DNA from: Rhodocollybia butyracea
Taxonomy: Eukaryota > Basidiomycota > Agaricomycetes > Agaricales > Omphalotaceae
Assembly: GCA_015501585.1 (NCBI GenBank)
Contig: JADNRY010000204.1
Location: forward strand, 44,617-108,616
Length of the DNA: 64,000 nt
Direction: 5' to 3'
This document shows positions 45,252 to 55,214 of this stretch, in pieces. The notes under the pieces were generated by a model. The model ran no database searches. It was not told where the DNA came from and worked only from the letters and a program-made list of their open reading frames with translations. The number at the start of each line of letters is the position of its first letter. Position 1 is the stretch's first letter. Both the position numbers and the translations under genes were made by a program.

Positions 45252-46430
45252 TACTATTATACTTGACCCAAGTATTATAATACTCGGTTTTTTAGGGGTT
45301 TTTTTTTTTGCGAACAACCGCTGCGTCTTTGACAATCAAACTGGCCACAAAAATTATATGGGCGTGCTCCCAGACATCGGAAGTACCAGAGGTCAAGGAG
45401 CTTTGGGCCGGTACGGCCCAAAGCTCTGCTCCACGGGCTGTTCTTTCAGATGCACATTTTTTAGTACCCTCAAAGGTGTTCTTGTCTATATTGTGCTCTA
45501 CAATGTCAAGAGCTGTGTGTCTCTGCGGTGAAAGTTGTTGCCAAGGCCTCTAGGAGTGTATCGGTAGTATACTTGGTAAGGTCAATGGCAATATTGACGT
45601 GTGCATTGCCTGAATTATACTCAATACCGAAAAAAAACTACATGCTGGTATTCAACAGCCTGCACTCAGCCCTGCCTGACCCTTAAAATAATGCAGCTGT
45701 TATCAGTCGCTTTCTAGCCTCCTACTGAGCATATTTGTCTCCAAGAATCAACAGCTGAGAGCGCTGGGCTCTATACACGGTGACATTATATCCGGGGTTT
45801 GGTGAAATACTCCCGAAAAACTCTGCGACCAGTAGCGACCTACACAGAACAGCTTGGGCTTAGGTCAAAGTACGCCAAAGGGCCCTGGGTAGTATTCAAA
45901 CACTTTTGCCTGTCAACTTGGCCAGCGGTTTTTCTTCCTGGCTCGTTAAATGCCTTTATATTCTCAGAGTCATAATTTTTTGCTCTATTATCCCCTTCTT
46001 CTCAAGCCCTATACCAGCTTACCAAGAACAGCTGCCCACTAACTTTTGGCTAACCGAATGTTCATTTTCATTGCTAAAACAACTTCCATTACTTTGATTT
46101 CCCCCGGTTTGAAGGGTGCCCCCAAAAATCAACAATATATCTGGGCTGCTTGGGAAGATTGTACTACGGTTATAAAGGTTTATCCTTAGGGTTAACCCAC
46201 CAAGATTAATCAAACAACCTGAAGATATCCCATGACTTAGGGTCTGGCCCGCCGAAGGCGGTGCCAGACATGACCCAAGGTTGATTTGCCTTGGAATTTA
46301 GCATCGTTGTACCAGTTTGGTTTTCCACGTGCGGGTCACGTGAAAGGCACTTATTCATCCAGTGGTGGATCGTCCTCCATCTCTGTGAGAATTTTGATTT
46401 ACCAACTCATAATTCACAGTAGATTTTTCT
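45252..46430. other. unclassified repeat-like region, no gene
   Basis: Begins with a T-rich run after the palindromes. 45398-45426 is an inverted repeat (GAGCTTTGGGCCG with 3-base spacer), and 46239-46266 is a 12-bp stem with one bulge (GTCTGGC/GCCAGAC outer part). Short frames have no motif. It may be the decayed end of a DNA element. Confidence 0.5.
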
Positions 46431-46456
46431 CTGGATTAAAAAAGCGCGCTCATAGA

Positions 46457-46536
46457 GCCTGCTTGGAAGTTGAGCCCAAAGCATCTTGATAAAAATGGTT
46501 GAATAAACGAAATGCCGCTGCACCATCAGGCCATGG
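46457..46536 (-). tRNA. tRNA-like locus, GGCCTGA family
   Basis: Minus strand: GGCCTGATGGTGCAGCGGCA as acceptor and D region, then an insert, then TTTGGGCTCAACTTCCAAG in place of a clean T arm, then CAGGCTC. The T arm has decayed relative to the 47355 copy. Confidence 0.5.
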
Positions 46537-46935
46537 ATAAGAGCACCCATGTCTTTCTTTAACAATCACATTCCAAAAATTTATTTGGCGGCATATGATT
46601 GTGAGTAAATGATAGATATTCCTAAAAAGGAATGGTTTCTTGTTGGTTACCTAATGGGGTAATGATGTCATTGTCATTCAAACCAAAATCCCATAGGCTG
46701 ATGTTAGTTTAACTTGGAGCTCGTTTCACCTGCCCATCTCTAAGCAAGAGCCATAAGATGATCTATATCAGACCCAGATTGTCCTAGGCAGACCACTGCC
46801 AAGTAATCTTCCCACAACGCTGGAATCATGTTGCCACTGTCTAATAGAGCTTTGGATTGTCTGTCTAAAACATTGGCCTTGAAGAAGCTGGATACACTTA
46901 AAAGGCCCAGGGACGGTGCCAAACAAATTTGATAT

Positions 46936-47103
46936 TTATCACGTGAGACCTGATGAGCCATAACCATGCCCTGCCATGGTTTTGATTATCACGTGAGACC
47001 TGATGAGCCATAACCATGCCCTGCCACGGTTTTGAATATCACGTGAGACTTGATGAGCCATAACCATGCCCTGCCACGGTTTTGGTTATCACGTGAGACC
47101 TGA
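46936..47103. repeat. 50-bp minisatellite with CACGTG, block 1
   Basis: About 3.4 units of TATCACGTGAGACCTGATGA-GCCATAACCATGCCCTGCC-ACGGTTTTGGT. Units start at 46936, 46987, 47037 and 47087, and differ by CCATGG/CCACGG. Each holds a CACGTG E-box. Confidence 0.9.
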
Positions 47104-47166
47104 TAATCTTTTTCCCCTGCTGCGCCTTCTTTCCTCTTATTGATTTACAGTGTTCATCTTGAAGAA

Positions 47167-47252
47167 CATCAAAGGAGGAATTGAACCCCCGCCTGTTTGG
47201 TAGGAGTGTACTAGAATTAGCAAGTTGTCATTTACCACTAGACTATCTGGCC
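47167..47252 (-). tRNA. tRNA-like locus, GGCCAGA/CTCAAA hybrid
   Basis: The 5' half is GGCCAGATAGTCTAGTGGTAA as at 27.5 kb. The 3' end is TTCAATTCCTCCTTTGATG, as in the CTCAAA family, so the acceptor strands do not pair. The helix AACTTG...TAC-CAAAC surrounds a 20-base insert. Looks like a recombinant of two families. Confidence 0.55.
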
Positions 47253-47354
47253 ATGACTACGACCCATGTTGACCTCCCAACCCATCCATATTTTTCTTGT
47301 GATATAAAAAAAAACTGGCCGTCATATATGATCACAAGTGAAATATCTACTTAG

Positions 47355-47434
47355 AGCCTGCTTGGGAGTCGAACCCAAAGCATCTTGATAAGATGAGTTG
47401 AATGAACGAAATGCCGCTGCACCATCAGGCCATG
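47355..47434 (-). tRNA. tRNA-like locus, GGCCTGA family, well kept
   Basis: The acceptor GGCCTGA pairs in six of seven places with GCAGGCT, with D region TGGTGCAGCGGCA and T arm TTGGG-TTCGACT-CCCAA. A CATCTTATCAAGATG hairpin replaces the anticodon arm, after an insert CGTTCATTCAACT. Confidence 0.6.
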
Positions 47435-47836
47435 GATAAGAGCACCCATATCTTTTCTTTAACAATCACATTCAAAGAATTTATTTGGCAGCATATGATT
47501 GTGAGTAAATGATAGATATTCCTAAAAAAGAATGGTTTCTTGTTGGTTACCTAATGGGGTAATGATGTCATTGTCATCCAAACCAAAATCCCATAGGCTG
47601 ATGTTAGTTTAACTTGCAGCTCCTTTCACCTGCCCATCTCTAAGCAAGAGAGATGAGCCGATCTATATTAGACCCAGATTGCCCTAAGCAGACCACTGCC
47701 AAGTAATCTTCCCACAACGCTGGAATCATGTTGCCACTGTCTAATAGAGCTTTGGATTGTCTGTCTAAAACATTGGCCTTGAAGTAGCTGGATACACTTA
47801 AAAGGCCCAGGGACGGTGCCAAACAAATTTGATATT

Positions 47837-48006
47837 TATCACGTGAGACCTGATGAGCCATAACCATGCCCTGCCATGGTTTTGATTATCACGTGAGACC
47901 TGATGAGCCATAACCATGCCCTGCCATGGTTTTGATTATCACGTGAGACCTGATGAGCCATAACTATGCCCTGCCACGGTTTCGATTATCACGTGAGACC
48001 TGATAA
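47837..48006. repeat. 50-bp minisatellite, block 2
   Basis: Same unit as block 1, with starts at 47837, 47887, 47937 and 47987. Belongs to the second copy of the 0.9-kb tandem duplication. Confidence 0.85.
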
Positions 48007-48473
48007 TCTTTTTGCCCTGCTGCGCCTTCTTTCCTCTTATTGATTTACAATGTTCACCTTGAGGAACATCAAAGGAGGAATTGAACCCCCGCCTCCTGGA
48101 AATATTGCATGGATGTGTGAAAGTGACGCCAGAGGAAGCTCGACTCTACACACTGCTACCACTTTATTTGGATTTTGCCAGAATTCTGCCAGAATCTATC
48201 TTAGTGGGGCCTTCTTCGGCTGTCTTATCAATTTTTTATCCCATTTGATAGCTATTTACCTTATTAATAGAGCCTATTTGAAACACTAAAAAGGTGGCAT
48301 GTAACGCGGAGACGCTGATGATACGGCATGACGAGTTTGTGGTCATCTAATGTGATCGCTATGTGATGTAGCGAGGAGACGCCAAGGTAACAGAACTGAC
48401 TGCAAATACACTCTATCAAAAAATTTTCAACTTGAAATTACATCTAGAGAGTGCAATCCAGACTCTTCGCAAT

Positions 48474-48580
48474 ACCCAAAGGAGTATTCGAACGTCCGCC
48501 TCCTTGGAAGATTAATATTCTTCGACTTTCCGACATCCCACGCTTTCAAGGTGTCTTAGCCACTTGACCATCTGACTGTG
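48474..48580 (-). tRNA. tRNA-like locus, CTCAAA family, diverged
   Basis: A box region TGGTCAAGTGGCTAAGACACC, stem CCTTGAAAG/CTTCCAAGG with a long loop, and T arm with TTCGAATACTCC. The 5' acceptor strand is CAGTCAGA and no longer pairs with TTTGGG. Confidence 0.5.
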
Positions 48581-48949
48581 TACTGAGAGACTGGTAAACA
48601 TGATGTTCAACAAAGTGCTTCACTCATGACCTTGGTCCACATAAAAACAACAGGCTCACTCAATGGCATCTCGCCAACACTGTAGCACAACATTTTCATA
48701 CCCGGTCTCCTAATAAGAAGTACTTTACTCAGAGAAACTACACACGCACCTCTTCGGCTTGTACCAAATTCCATATGGCTGCATTGATCGGGCGGACACA
48801 ACTTCATCAATTAGTAATGCACTGACATGGCTCAAACATGAGACGTTGGAGGATAATTTCACTATTTGTTTCCTTTAATTCTGATCTGAGCATTGTAATA
48901 CACTACCTTCAAGGTGTGTGTTGTAGATCAGCGTCTGAAATTTAAGAAT

Positions 48950-49046
48950 GCCCTTATAGTCTAGTGGTATGACACTTCAGTCCTATAAACGTCAATGTCC
49001 TGTACCTCTGACTGAGGAGGCGTGGGTTCAAATCCCACTAAGGGTA
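48950..49046 (+). tRNA. tRNA-like locus, GCCCTTA family
   Basis: The acceptor GCCCTTA pairs with TAAGGGT. A box TAGTCTAGTGGTA; stem CTTCAGTC/GACTGAGG (8 bp) around a 25-base loop; variable AGGC; T arm GTGGG-TTCAAAT-CCCAC. All arms pair except that there is no 7-base anticodon loop. Confidence 0.65.
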
Positions 49047-50250
49047 CTGTACAAGCCTTTTTGTGAAGTGTATCCTATTTTTACTTGTTTGAATCCCATC
49101 TGAGCCTGCATGCCATGAGAGTGATTATCACGTGAGCCAAAACCATGGGAGGGAATGCTTATGAGTCATAACAAGATCCCGTGCCTCTAACCCATATGCT
49201 ATTAGGGCTTACCAGACAGTGCGTGACCAGTGGGCTGGTCATGCTAATAGAATGTAGAGGGTAGTCAATAGTATTGATGTTCAGTGCCCACTATGATTCA
49301 GCATTAACTGAAGAGGCGTGGGTCCGAACCCCACCAAGGGTATATGTTTCTCCTTGAGCTTTTATTATTTATATATCAGATTGGGGTTTGATTCTTGCCT
49401 GCACTCTCTTCAGCTCTAATCAAGGCTCTGCTAGGCCTGAAAATCAGATCTGATTACAATGACATCTTTGCATAGCATGATCAATCACACGTCATCCTCT
49501 CTCGCATATAGACAGTGTCTGGCCAAGTGGACTTAAAAGACTCTTTATATGAGGTGAGAGGGCTATGAGAGTGGTTGATCCAAACCATGGCATGGCATGC
49601 TTTTGAGTCATAACAAGATCACGTGCCTTTTACCCTTATAGTTACCAGACAGTGCGTCACTTCCAGTGGTCTGGACACTCAAGAAACATGTTGTTTGAGG
49701 GCCTCTAACAACTGTGGCTTTATAGTATTTTTGAATATTAGAGTGTATTTGGAACCCCCTGGCAATGTTGCGTGTAAGTTTTCGAAAGTTGCGACAGCTT
49801 TAAGATCGAAAAATCCGATCATATTCTGTCAGACGTCATCGTAAAGATTAGGGTTAGAATCCCTTGGCGCCGTCGTTGCACTCGATGACGACGATAAGTT
49901 TATCGGCGAGACCCATAGCTAATGCTCTAAGATCTAAGAGGCTTGTACAGAATAATCCAATGAATTTGCCATGTAGTCTAAGGTATATACTAATTCAATG
50001 ATAACAGCGGAAATATTTGAATATTTGAGGCTTGCTCGTCGTTTCCTCCAGCGACGAGGCCATGAGAGCGATGAGGAGGTAACGACGTTCAACGGCGACA
50101 GCGATGATGGACCGATGACGACGTATGCAAATCGGGAGATCTTAGGGTTAGGCCGATCGAATGAGCTGCCAGCTCTTTTTGGAAAGTTGCATCAAGTTTT
50201 CAACAACTTGCGAAAAAAGTGTCTCCAAATACACTCTATTTAATTGACAA
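49047..50250. other. segment unique to copy A of the duplication
   Basis: Holds an inverted relative of the minisatellite (GTTATGACTCATAAGCATTCC on the minus strand), a 3' half of a GCCCTTA locus near 49305-49343, and a GC-richer patch (49860-50150, several CGACGACG runs) that may be a gene scrap. No supported gene. Confidence 0.45.
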
Positions 50251-50285
50251 GGTGTGTTGTAGATCAGCGTCCGAAAATTAACAAT

Positions 50286-50377
50286 GCCCTTATAGTCTAG
50301 CGGTATAGGACTTCAGTCCTATAGGCGCCCATGTACCTCTGACTGAGGAGGCGTGGGTTCAAATCCCACTAAGGGTA
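50286..50377 (+). tRNA. tRNA-like locus, GCCCTTA family
   Basis: Close to the 48950 copy, but the insert is CCTATAGGCGCCCATGTACCT and shorter. The stem CTTCAGTC/GACTGAGG is kept. Confidence 0.65.
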
Positions 50378-50907
50378 TACGTCCACTGCACTCCTAAGCA
50401 GCCGTTACTTTTTTTTATTGACGGGGTAAGGTGTCGTTCCAAGCCAGGAACCAACAGCCAGAGATACAATGACATCATCCTCGAGTTTCTTGTCAGCGAC
50501 AAACTGTCCAAGGGCATGTGCTGGGACTATATCACCTCCAGTGCTCTGGACAATCAAACAAAAAATAAATCTGTTATACTTATAAGCCCATGTTGCCTGA
50601 GTGGATCGAACCCTTGTAGATTGCATTAAATAATAATGACGAATCACATATGCCACTGAGGCATTATCAAGTTCCGAATATGTGGCGTCTTTATAGGAAT
50701 TGTCCGCCCGGTTAAAGCTAGTCCTACGACACACTACCTGGATGTACTTGCCATCATCTCCTGTCAATTCCTGATAGCGACTCGGTCATTTCACTTGATC
50801 TCTTGTCATAACCTAAGGGTGTGAGCAATCGCACCTGCACTGCAAACTGTTTACGCTATAAAGTTTGACTGTCAATAGCTGGCCAGTAACAAGAAAAATC
50901 TACTCAC

Positions 50908-50994
50908 CAGCTGGAGAATCGCTGCTCGTTCTGTTTCAGGGGGCGCATTCACCTGCTCGTCCGACATACTCACCAACCGTCTCAGGAGAACCTA
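50908..50994 (-). pseudogene. copied C-terminal exon of CstF-64
   Basis: Encodes LLRRLVSMSDEQVNAPPETE then RAAILQL before a GTGAGT donor, the C-terminal domain of cleavage stimulation factor 64 (Rna15). It is identical to 55215-55302, where it continues the body of the pseudogene. Here the match stops at 50994 and unrelated T-rich DNA follows. So this is a duplicate scrap. Confidence 0.75.
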
Positions 50995-51174
50995 CAATAT
51001 TTTTTCTTTTTGAAAACTTGTTTCGCATTTGGCAGATGTCCTTTGGGGTGGGATTCAAAGTCTAGGAGAGTTTTACAAGTTCTTGGGCCCAAGTCTTATT
51101 TGAAGGAGAGATGTTTTACTATTGGAGGAATCATCATCGATCCCATTTAGGGTGGAAGCTCATTTCATAGCAAT

Positions 51175-51247
51175 CCTCAGATAGTATAGTGGAATTAGCC
51201 CTTGGTCAGTACCATTTTAGGGGCTGGGGTTCGACTCCCTCTGAGAC
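51175..51247 (+). tRNA. tRNA-like locus, CCTCAGA acceptor
   Basis: CCTCAGA pairs in six of seven places with TCTGAGA. A box TAGTATAGTGG. AGCCC/GGGCT-type middle stem around a loop of about 16 bases. T arm GGGG-TTCGACT-CCCTC. Nearly tRNA length (73 bases). Confidence 0.5.
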
Positions 51248-51492
51248 TGATATGAATCTTGATGCCTTTTTTTAATAATTTAAATTGACACCATAACAAC
51301 ACTCAGATAACACAGTGGTTACAACAGTTGGTGAGACATGGGTTTAAATGTGGTGCCATTGCACTATTAGGCCATGAATACCGCTGAAGGCAAAGAACTC
51401 CATTGAACATTATATGTACATCCCAGCTCACCAACACTGTAGGCGGACATTTCCACATACCTCAATAGATTTTGACTGCAGAAATTATTAAT

Positions 51493-51563
51493 TCCCTTGT
51501 GGTCTGGTGGTTTGATGCTCTACTTTGACCAAAGAGGTGTGGGTTCGTATCCCACTAAGGGTA
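51493..51563 (+). tRNA. tRNA-like locus, TCCCTTG acceptor, no insert
   Basis: 71 bases: TCCCTTG with TAAGGGT (six pairs), GTGGTCTGGTGGTT A box, and T arm GTGGG-TTCGTAT-CCCAC. The middle hairpin is CTCT/AGAG with an 11-base loop. It is the one family member of ordinary tRNA length. Anticodon not assignable with confidence. Confidence 0.5.
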
Positions 51564-51960
51564 TACATACACCGCGCCCTGAACATGTTTTTATCTTGTC
51601 CGATTAATCACAGATGGGATCAAACCCTTTGAATCATATGCCACCCATTGGAGGACCTGCTTACCCCTTCCAATTTTTTATGCACTCTGCTCATCCAGAT
51701 AAAACAGTTATTGTATCCGCGGGATTTGAACCCTTGTGGGTCGCATGCCACCGTGCCATACTATCAAAATATCTTTCACTGGTAGCTCAACTGTTAATAG
51801 GAAACCTGTAACCCTCTGCGTTTAGGAGGCTAGTAAACTTGGCAGTATGGTGACATCATTCCAAGTTCAGCACGAAACTTCTGACCCCTATACTGTTTTA
51901 TGACTCTGTTAGAGCAAAACACAAAAAACTGTTATTGTCATTGTGTGAGCTACAGGTACA

Positions 51961-52057
51961 CTTGAAGGGGGATTCGAACCCCCGCCTCCTTGCAATCATC
52001 TGTCACTGGAGCTGAACACATGATTTCAAGGCATCTTGACCACTTGACTATTCAAGT
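51961..52057 (-). tRNA. tRNA-like locus, CTCAAA family (CTTGAA form)
   Basis: The acceptor CTTGAA pairs with TTCAAG. A box TAGTCAAGTGGTCAAGA; stem GCCTTGAAA with GCAAGGAGGC around an insert of about 30 bases; T arm GGGGG-TTCGAAT-CCCCC is perfect. Confidence 0.6.
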
Positions 52058-52278
52058 GTGTTTTAATACAACCCCTACTTGTATCAAGGCTATCACGCAC
52101 CATATGCGTTGCACAAACAAAAATGTATTATCTCGGGAATCAAACCCCTGCTTCTAGTCGTGTTTGCCACTAGGCAAGGTCACAAAAGTTTTTTTGACCT
52201 CCCAACCCATCAGTCATAGCATATTTTCCTGGTGATATTAAAAAAAAAAGAAGCCCAAGCAGGTCCCATGTTTACTTA

Positions 52279-52357
52279 GTGCCAGCTTGGGAGTCGAACA
52301 CAAAGCATCTTGATAACAAGTGAATCAATAAATTGCTGCTACACCATCAGGCCATGT
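52279..52357 (-). tRNA. tRNA-like locus, GGCCTGA family, diverged
   Basis: Minus-strand D region TGGTGTAGCAGCAATTTATTG, hairpin CTTGTTATCAAGATGC, T arm TGTG-TTCGACT-CCCAA, end GCTGGC. Acceptor pairing is weak. Confidence 0.45.
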
Positions 52358-52858
52358 AAAACAGCATCCATATCTTTTCCTTGACTGCTACACTTGAAAG
52401 GTTCTTTTTTTTTGCGGTGGTCAAAGAGTAAAATAAAAAACAGATATTCCTAAAAAGTAATGCACATAGGGTTATGTTAGTTGAACTTGAGCTGCCTGGC
52501 TGTTCCGCCTATCCCTATGTAAGAGTGATAGGCCGATCTATATCAGACCCAGATTGCCCTAGGCAGATTGCTGCCAAGTAATCTTCTTCTTTTTCCAGTC
52601 TCCACCTCCACAGCGCTGGAATCATGTTGCCACTGTCTAATGGAGCTTTGTATTGTCTGTCTAACAGATTGGCCAAGCAGCTGGATACACTCAAAACGCC
52701 CTACGGATGGGGGTAAATGATTCTGATATTTATCACGTGAGACCTGATGAGCCATAACCATGCCCTGCCACGGTTTTGGTTATCACGTGAGACCTGATAA
52801 TCTTTTTCCCCTGCTGCGCCTTCTTTCCTCTTATTGATTTACAGTGTTCATCTTGAAG

Positions 52859-52944
52859 AACATCAAAGGAGGAATTGAACCCCCGCCTGTTTGGTAGGAG
52901 TGTACTAGAATTAGCAAGTTGTCATTTACCACTAGACTATCTGG
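52859..52944 (-). tRNA. tRNA-like locus, hybrid, duplicate
   Basis: Exact copy of 47167-47252 through the segmental duplication. Confidence 0.55.
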
Positions 52945-53046
52945 CCATGACTACGACCCATGTTGACCTCCCAACCCATCCATATTTTTCTTGTGATATA
53001 AAAAAAAACTGGCCGTCATATATGATCACAAGTGAAATATCTACTT

Positions 53047-53127
53047 AGAGCCTGCTTGGGAGTCGAACCCAAAGCATCTTGATAAGATGAGTTGAATGAA
53101 CGAAATGCCGCTGCACCATCAGGCCAT
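53047..53127 (-). tRNA. tRNA-like locus, GGCCTGA family, duplicate
   Basis: Exact copy of 47355-47434 through the segmental duplication. Confidence 0.6.
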
Positions 53128-53529
53128 GGATAAGAGCACCCATATCTTTTCTTTAACAATCACATTCAAAGAATTTATTTGGCGGCATATGATTGTGAGT
53201 AAATGATAGATATTCCTAAAAAGGAATGGTTTCTTGTTGGTTACCTAATGGGGTAATGATGTCATTGTCATTCAAATCAAAATCCCATAGGCTGATGTTA
53301 GTTTAACTTGGAGCTCGTTTCACCTGCCCATCTCTAAGCAAGAGCAATAAGCTGATCTATATCAGACCCAGATTGTCCTAGGCAGACCACTGCCAAGTAA
53401 TCTTCCCACAACGCTGGAATCATGTTGCCACTGTCTAATAGAGCTTTGGATTGTCTGTCTAAAACATTGGCCTTGAAGTAGCTGGATACACTTAAAAGGC
53501 CCAGGGACGGTGCCAAACAAATTTGATAT

Positions 53530-53650
53530 TTATCACGTGAGACCTGATGAGCCATAACCATGCCCTGCCATGGTTTTGATTATCACGTGAGACCTGATGA
53601 GCCATAACCATGCCCTGCCACGGTTTTGATTATCACGTGAGACCTGATAA
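53530..53650. repeat. 50-bp minisatellite, block 3
   Basis: Two full units and a partial one, one fewer than in block 2. This accounts for the offset change between the two duplication copies. Confidence 0.85.
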
Positions 53651-54118
53651 TCTTTTTGCCCTGCTGCGCCTTCTTTCCTCTTATTGATTTACAATGTTCA
53701 CCTTGAGGAACATCAAAGGAGGAATTGAACCCCCGCCTCCTGGAAATATTGCATGTATGTGTGACAGTGACGCCAGAGGAAGCTCGACTCTACACACTGC
53801 TACCACTTTATTTGGATTTTGCCAGAATTCTGCCAGAATCTATCTTAGTGGGGCCTTCTTCGGCTGTCTTATCAATTTTTTATCCCATTTGATAGCTATT
53901 TACCTTATTAATAGAGCCTATTTGAAACACTAAAAAGGTGGCATGTAACGCGGAGACGCTGATGATACGGCATGACGAGTTTGTGGTCATCTAATGTGAT
54001 CGCTATTGTGATGTAGCGAGGAGACGCCAAGGTAACAGAACTGACTGCAAATACACTCTATCAAAAAATTACCAACTTGAAATTCCATCTAGAGAGTGCA
54101 ATCCAGACTCTTCGCAAT

Positions 54119-54225
54119 ACCCAAAGGAGTATTCGAACGTCCGCCTCCTTGGAAGATTAATATTCTTCGACTTTCCGACATCCCACGCTTTCAAGGTGTC
54201 TTAGCCACTTGACCATCTGACTGTG
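54119..54225 (-). tRNA. tRNA-like locus, CTCAAA family, duplicate
   Basis: Copy of 48474-48580 through the segmental duplication; no visible change. Confidence 0.5.
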
Positions 54226-54594
54226 TACTGAGAGACTGGTAAACATGATGTTCAACAAAGTGCTTCACTCATGACCTTGGTCCACATAAAAACAACAGGC
54301 TCACTCAATGGCATCTCGCCAACACTGTAGCACAACATTTTCATACCCGGTCTCCTAATAAGAAGTACTTTACTCAGAGAAACTACACACGCACCTCTTC
54401 GGCTTGTACCAAATTCCATATGGCTGCATTGATCGGGCGGACACAACTTCATCAATTAGTAATGCACTGACATGGCTCAAACATGAGACGTTGGAGGATA
54501 ATTTCACTATTTGTTTCCTTTAATTCTGATCTGAGCATTGTAATACACTACCTTCAAGGTGTGTGTTGTAGATCAGCGTCCGAAAATTAACAAT

Positions 54595-54686
54595 GCCCTT
54601 ATAGTCTAGCGGTATAGGACTTCAGTCCTATAGGCGCCCATGTACCTCTGACTGAGGAGGCGTGGGTTCAAATCCCACTAAGGGTA
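54595..54686 (+). tRNA. tRNA-like locus, GCCCTTA family, duplicate
   Basis: Same as 50286-50377, not 48950-49046, although the left flank is that of 48.9 kb. It therefore sits exactly at the recombination switch. Confidence 0.65.
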
Positions 54687-55214
54687 TACGTCCACTCCTC
54701 TCTTAAGGAGCTGTTACTTTTTTTATTGACGGGGTAAGGTGTCGTTCCAAGCCAGGAACCAACAGCCAGAGATACAATGACATCATCCTCGAGTTTCTTG
54801 TCAGCGACAAACTGTCCAAGGGCATGTGCTGGGACTATATCACCTCCAGTGCTCTGGACAATCAAACAAAAAATAAATCTGTTATACTTATAAGCCCATG
54901 TTGCCTGAGTGGATCGAACCCTTGTAGATTGCATTAAATAATAATGACGAATCACATATGCACTGAGGCATTATCAAGTTCCGAATATGTGGCGTCTTTA
55001 TAGGAATTGTCCGCCCGGTTAAAGCTAGTCCTACGACACACTACCTGGATGTACTTGCCATCATCTCCTGTCAATTCCTGATAGCGACTCGGTCATTTCA
55101 CTTGATCTCTTGTCATAACCTAAGGGTGTGAGCAATCGCACCTGCACTGCAAACTGTTTACGCTGTAAAGTTTGACTGTCAATAGCTGGCCAGTAACAAG
55201 AAAAATCTACTCAC

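Larger units (their letters stand above)
46457..48010. repeat. 0.9-kb tandem duplication
   Basis: 46457-47103 and 47355-48003 match at an offset of about 899 (for example CTTTGGATTGTCTGTCTAAA at both, and the same GGCCTGA tRNA-like locus and 50-bp minisatellite). A third copy of the unit is at 53047-53650 within the larger duplication, and a diverged one at 52279-52740. Confidence 0.85.
47040..50994. repeat. segmental duplication, copy A
   Basis: 47040-48930 matches 52732-54572 (offset 5692, falling to 5645 after loss of one minisatellite unit), and 50251-50994 matches 54562-55302 (offset about 4310). Identity is near complete. The intervening 48.93-50.25 kb is absent from copy B, and the switch lies in the shared GTGTGTTGTAGATCAGCGTC. 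Confidence 0.9.

Noticed and set aside
45308..45553. 81-codon plus frame at the right of the palindrome
   Set aside because: No motif, spans the GAGCTTTGGGCCG inverted repeat, and starts in a T-rich tract. More likely element debris.
48050..48289. 79-codon frame repeated at 53694-53933
   Set aside because: Both copies are within the segmental duplication. Identity reflects recent copying, not coding constraint, and the frame starts inside a tRNA-like 3' end.
50405..50767. 120-codon minus frame, repeated at 54668-54955
   Set aside because: Overlaps a tRNA-like remnant and lies just past the CstF-64 tail. The copy in 54.9 kb already breaks by a one-base difference. No motif.
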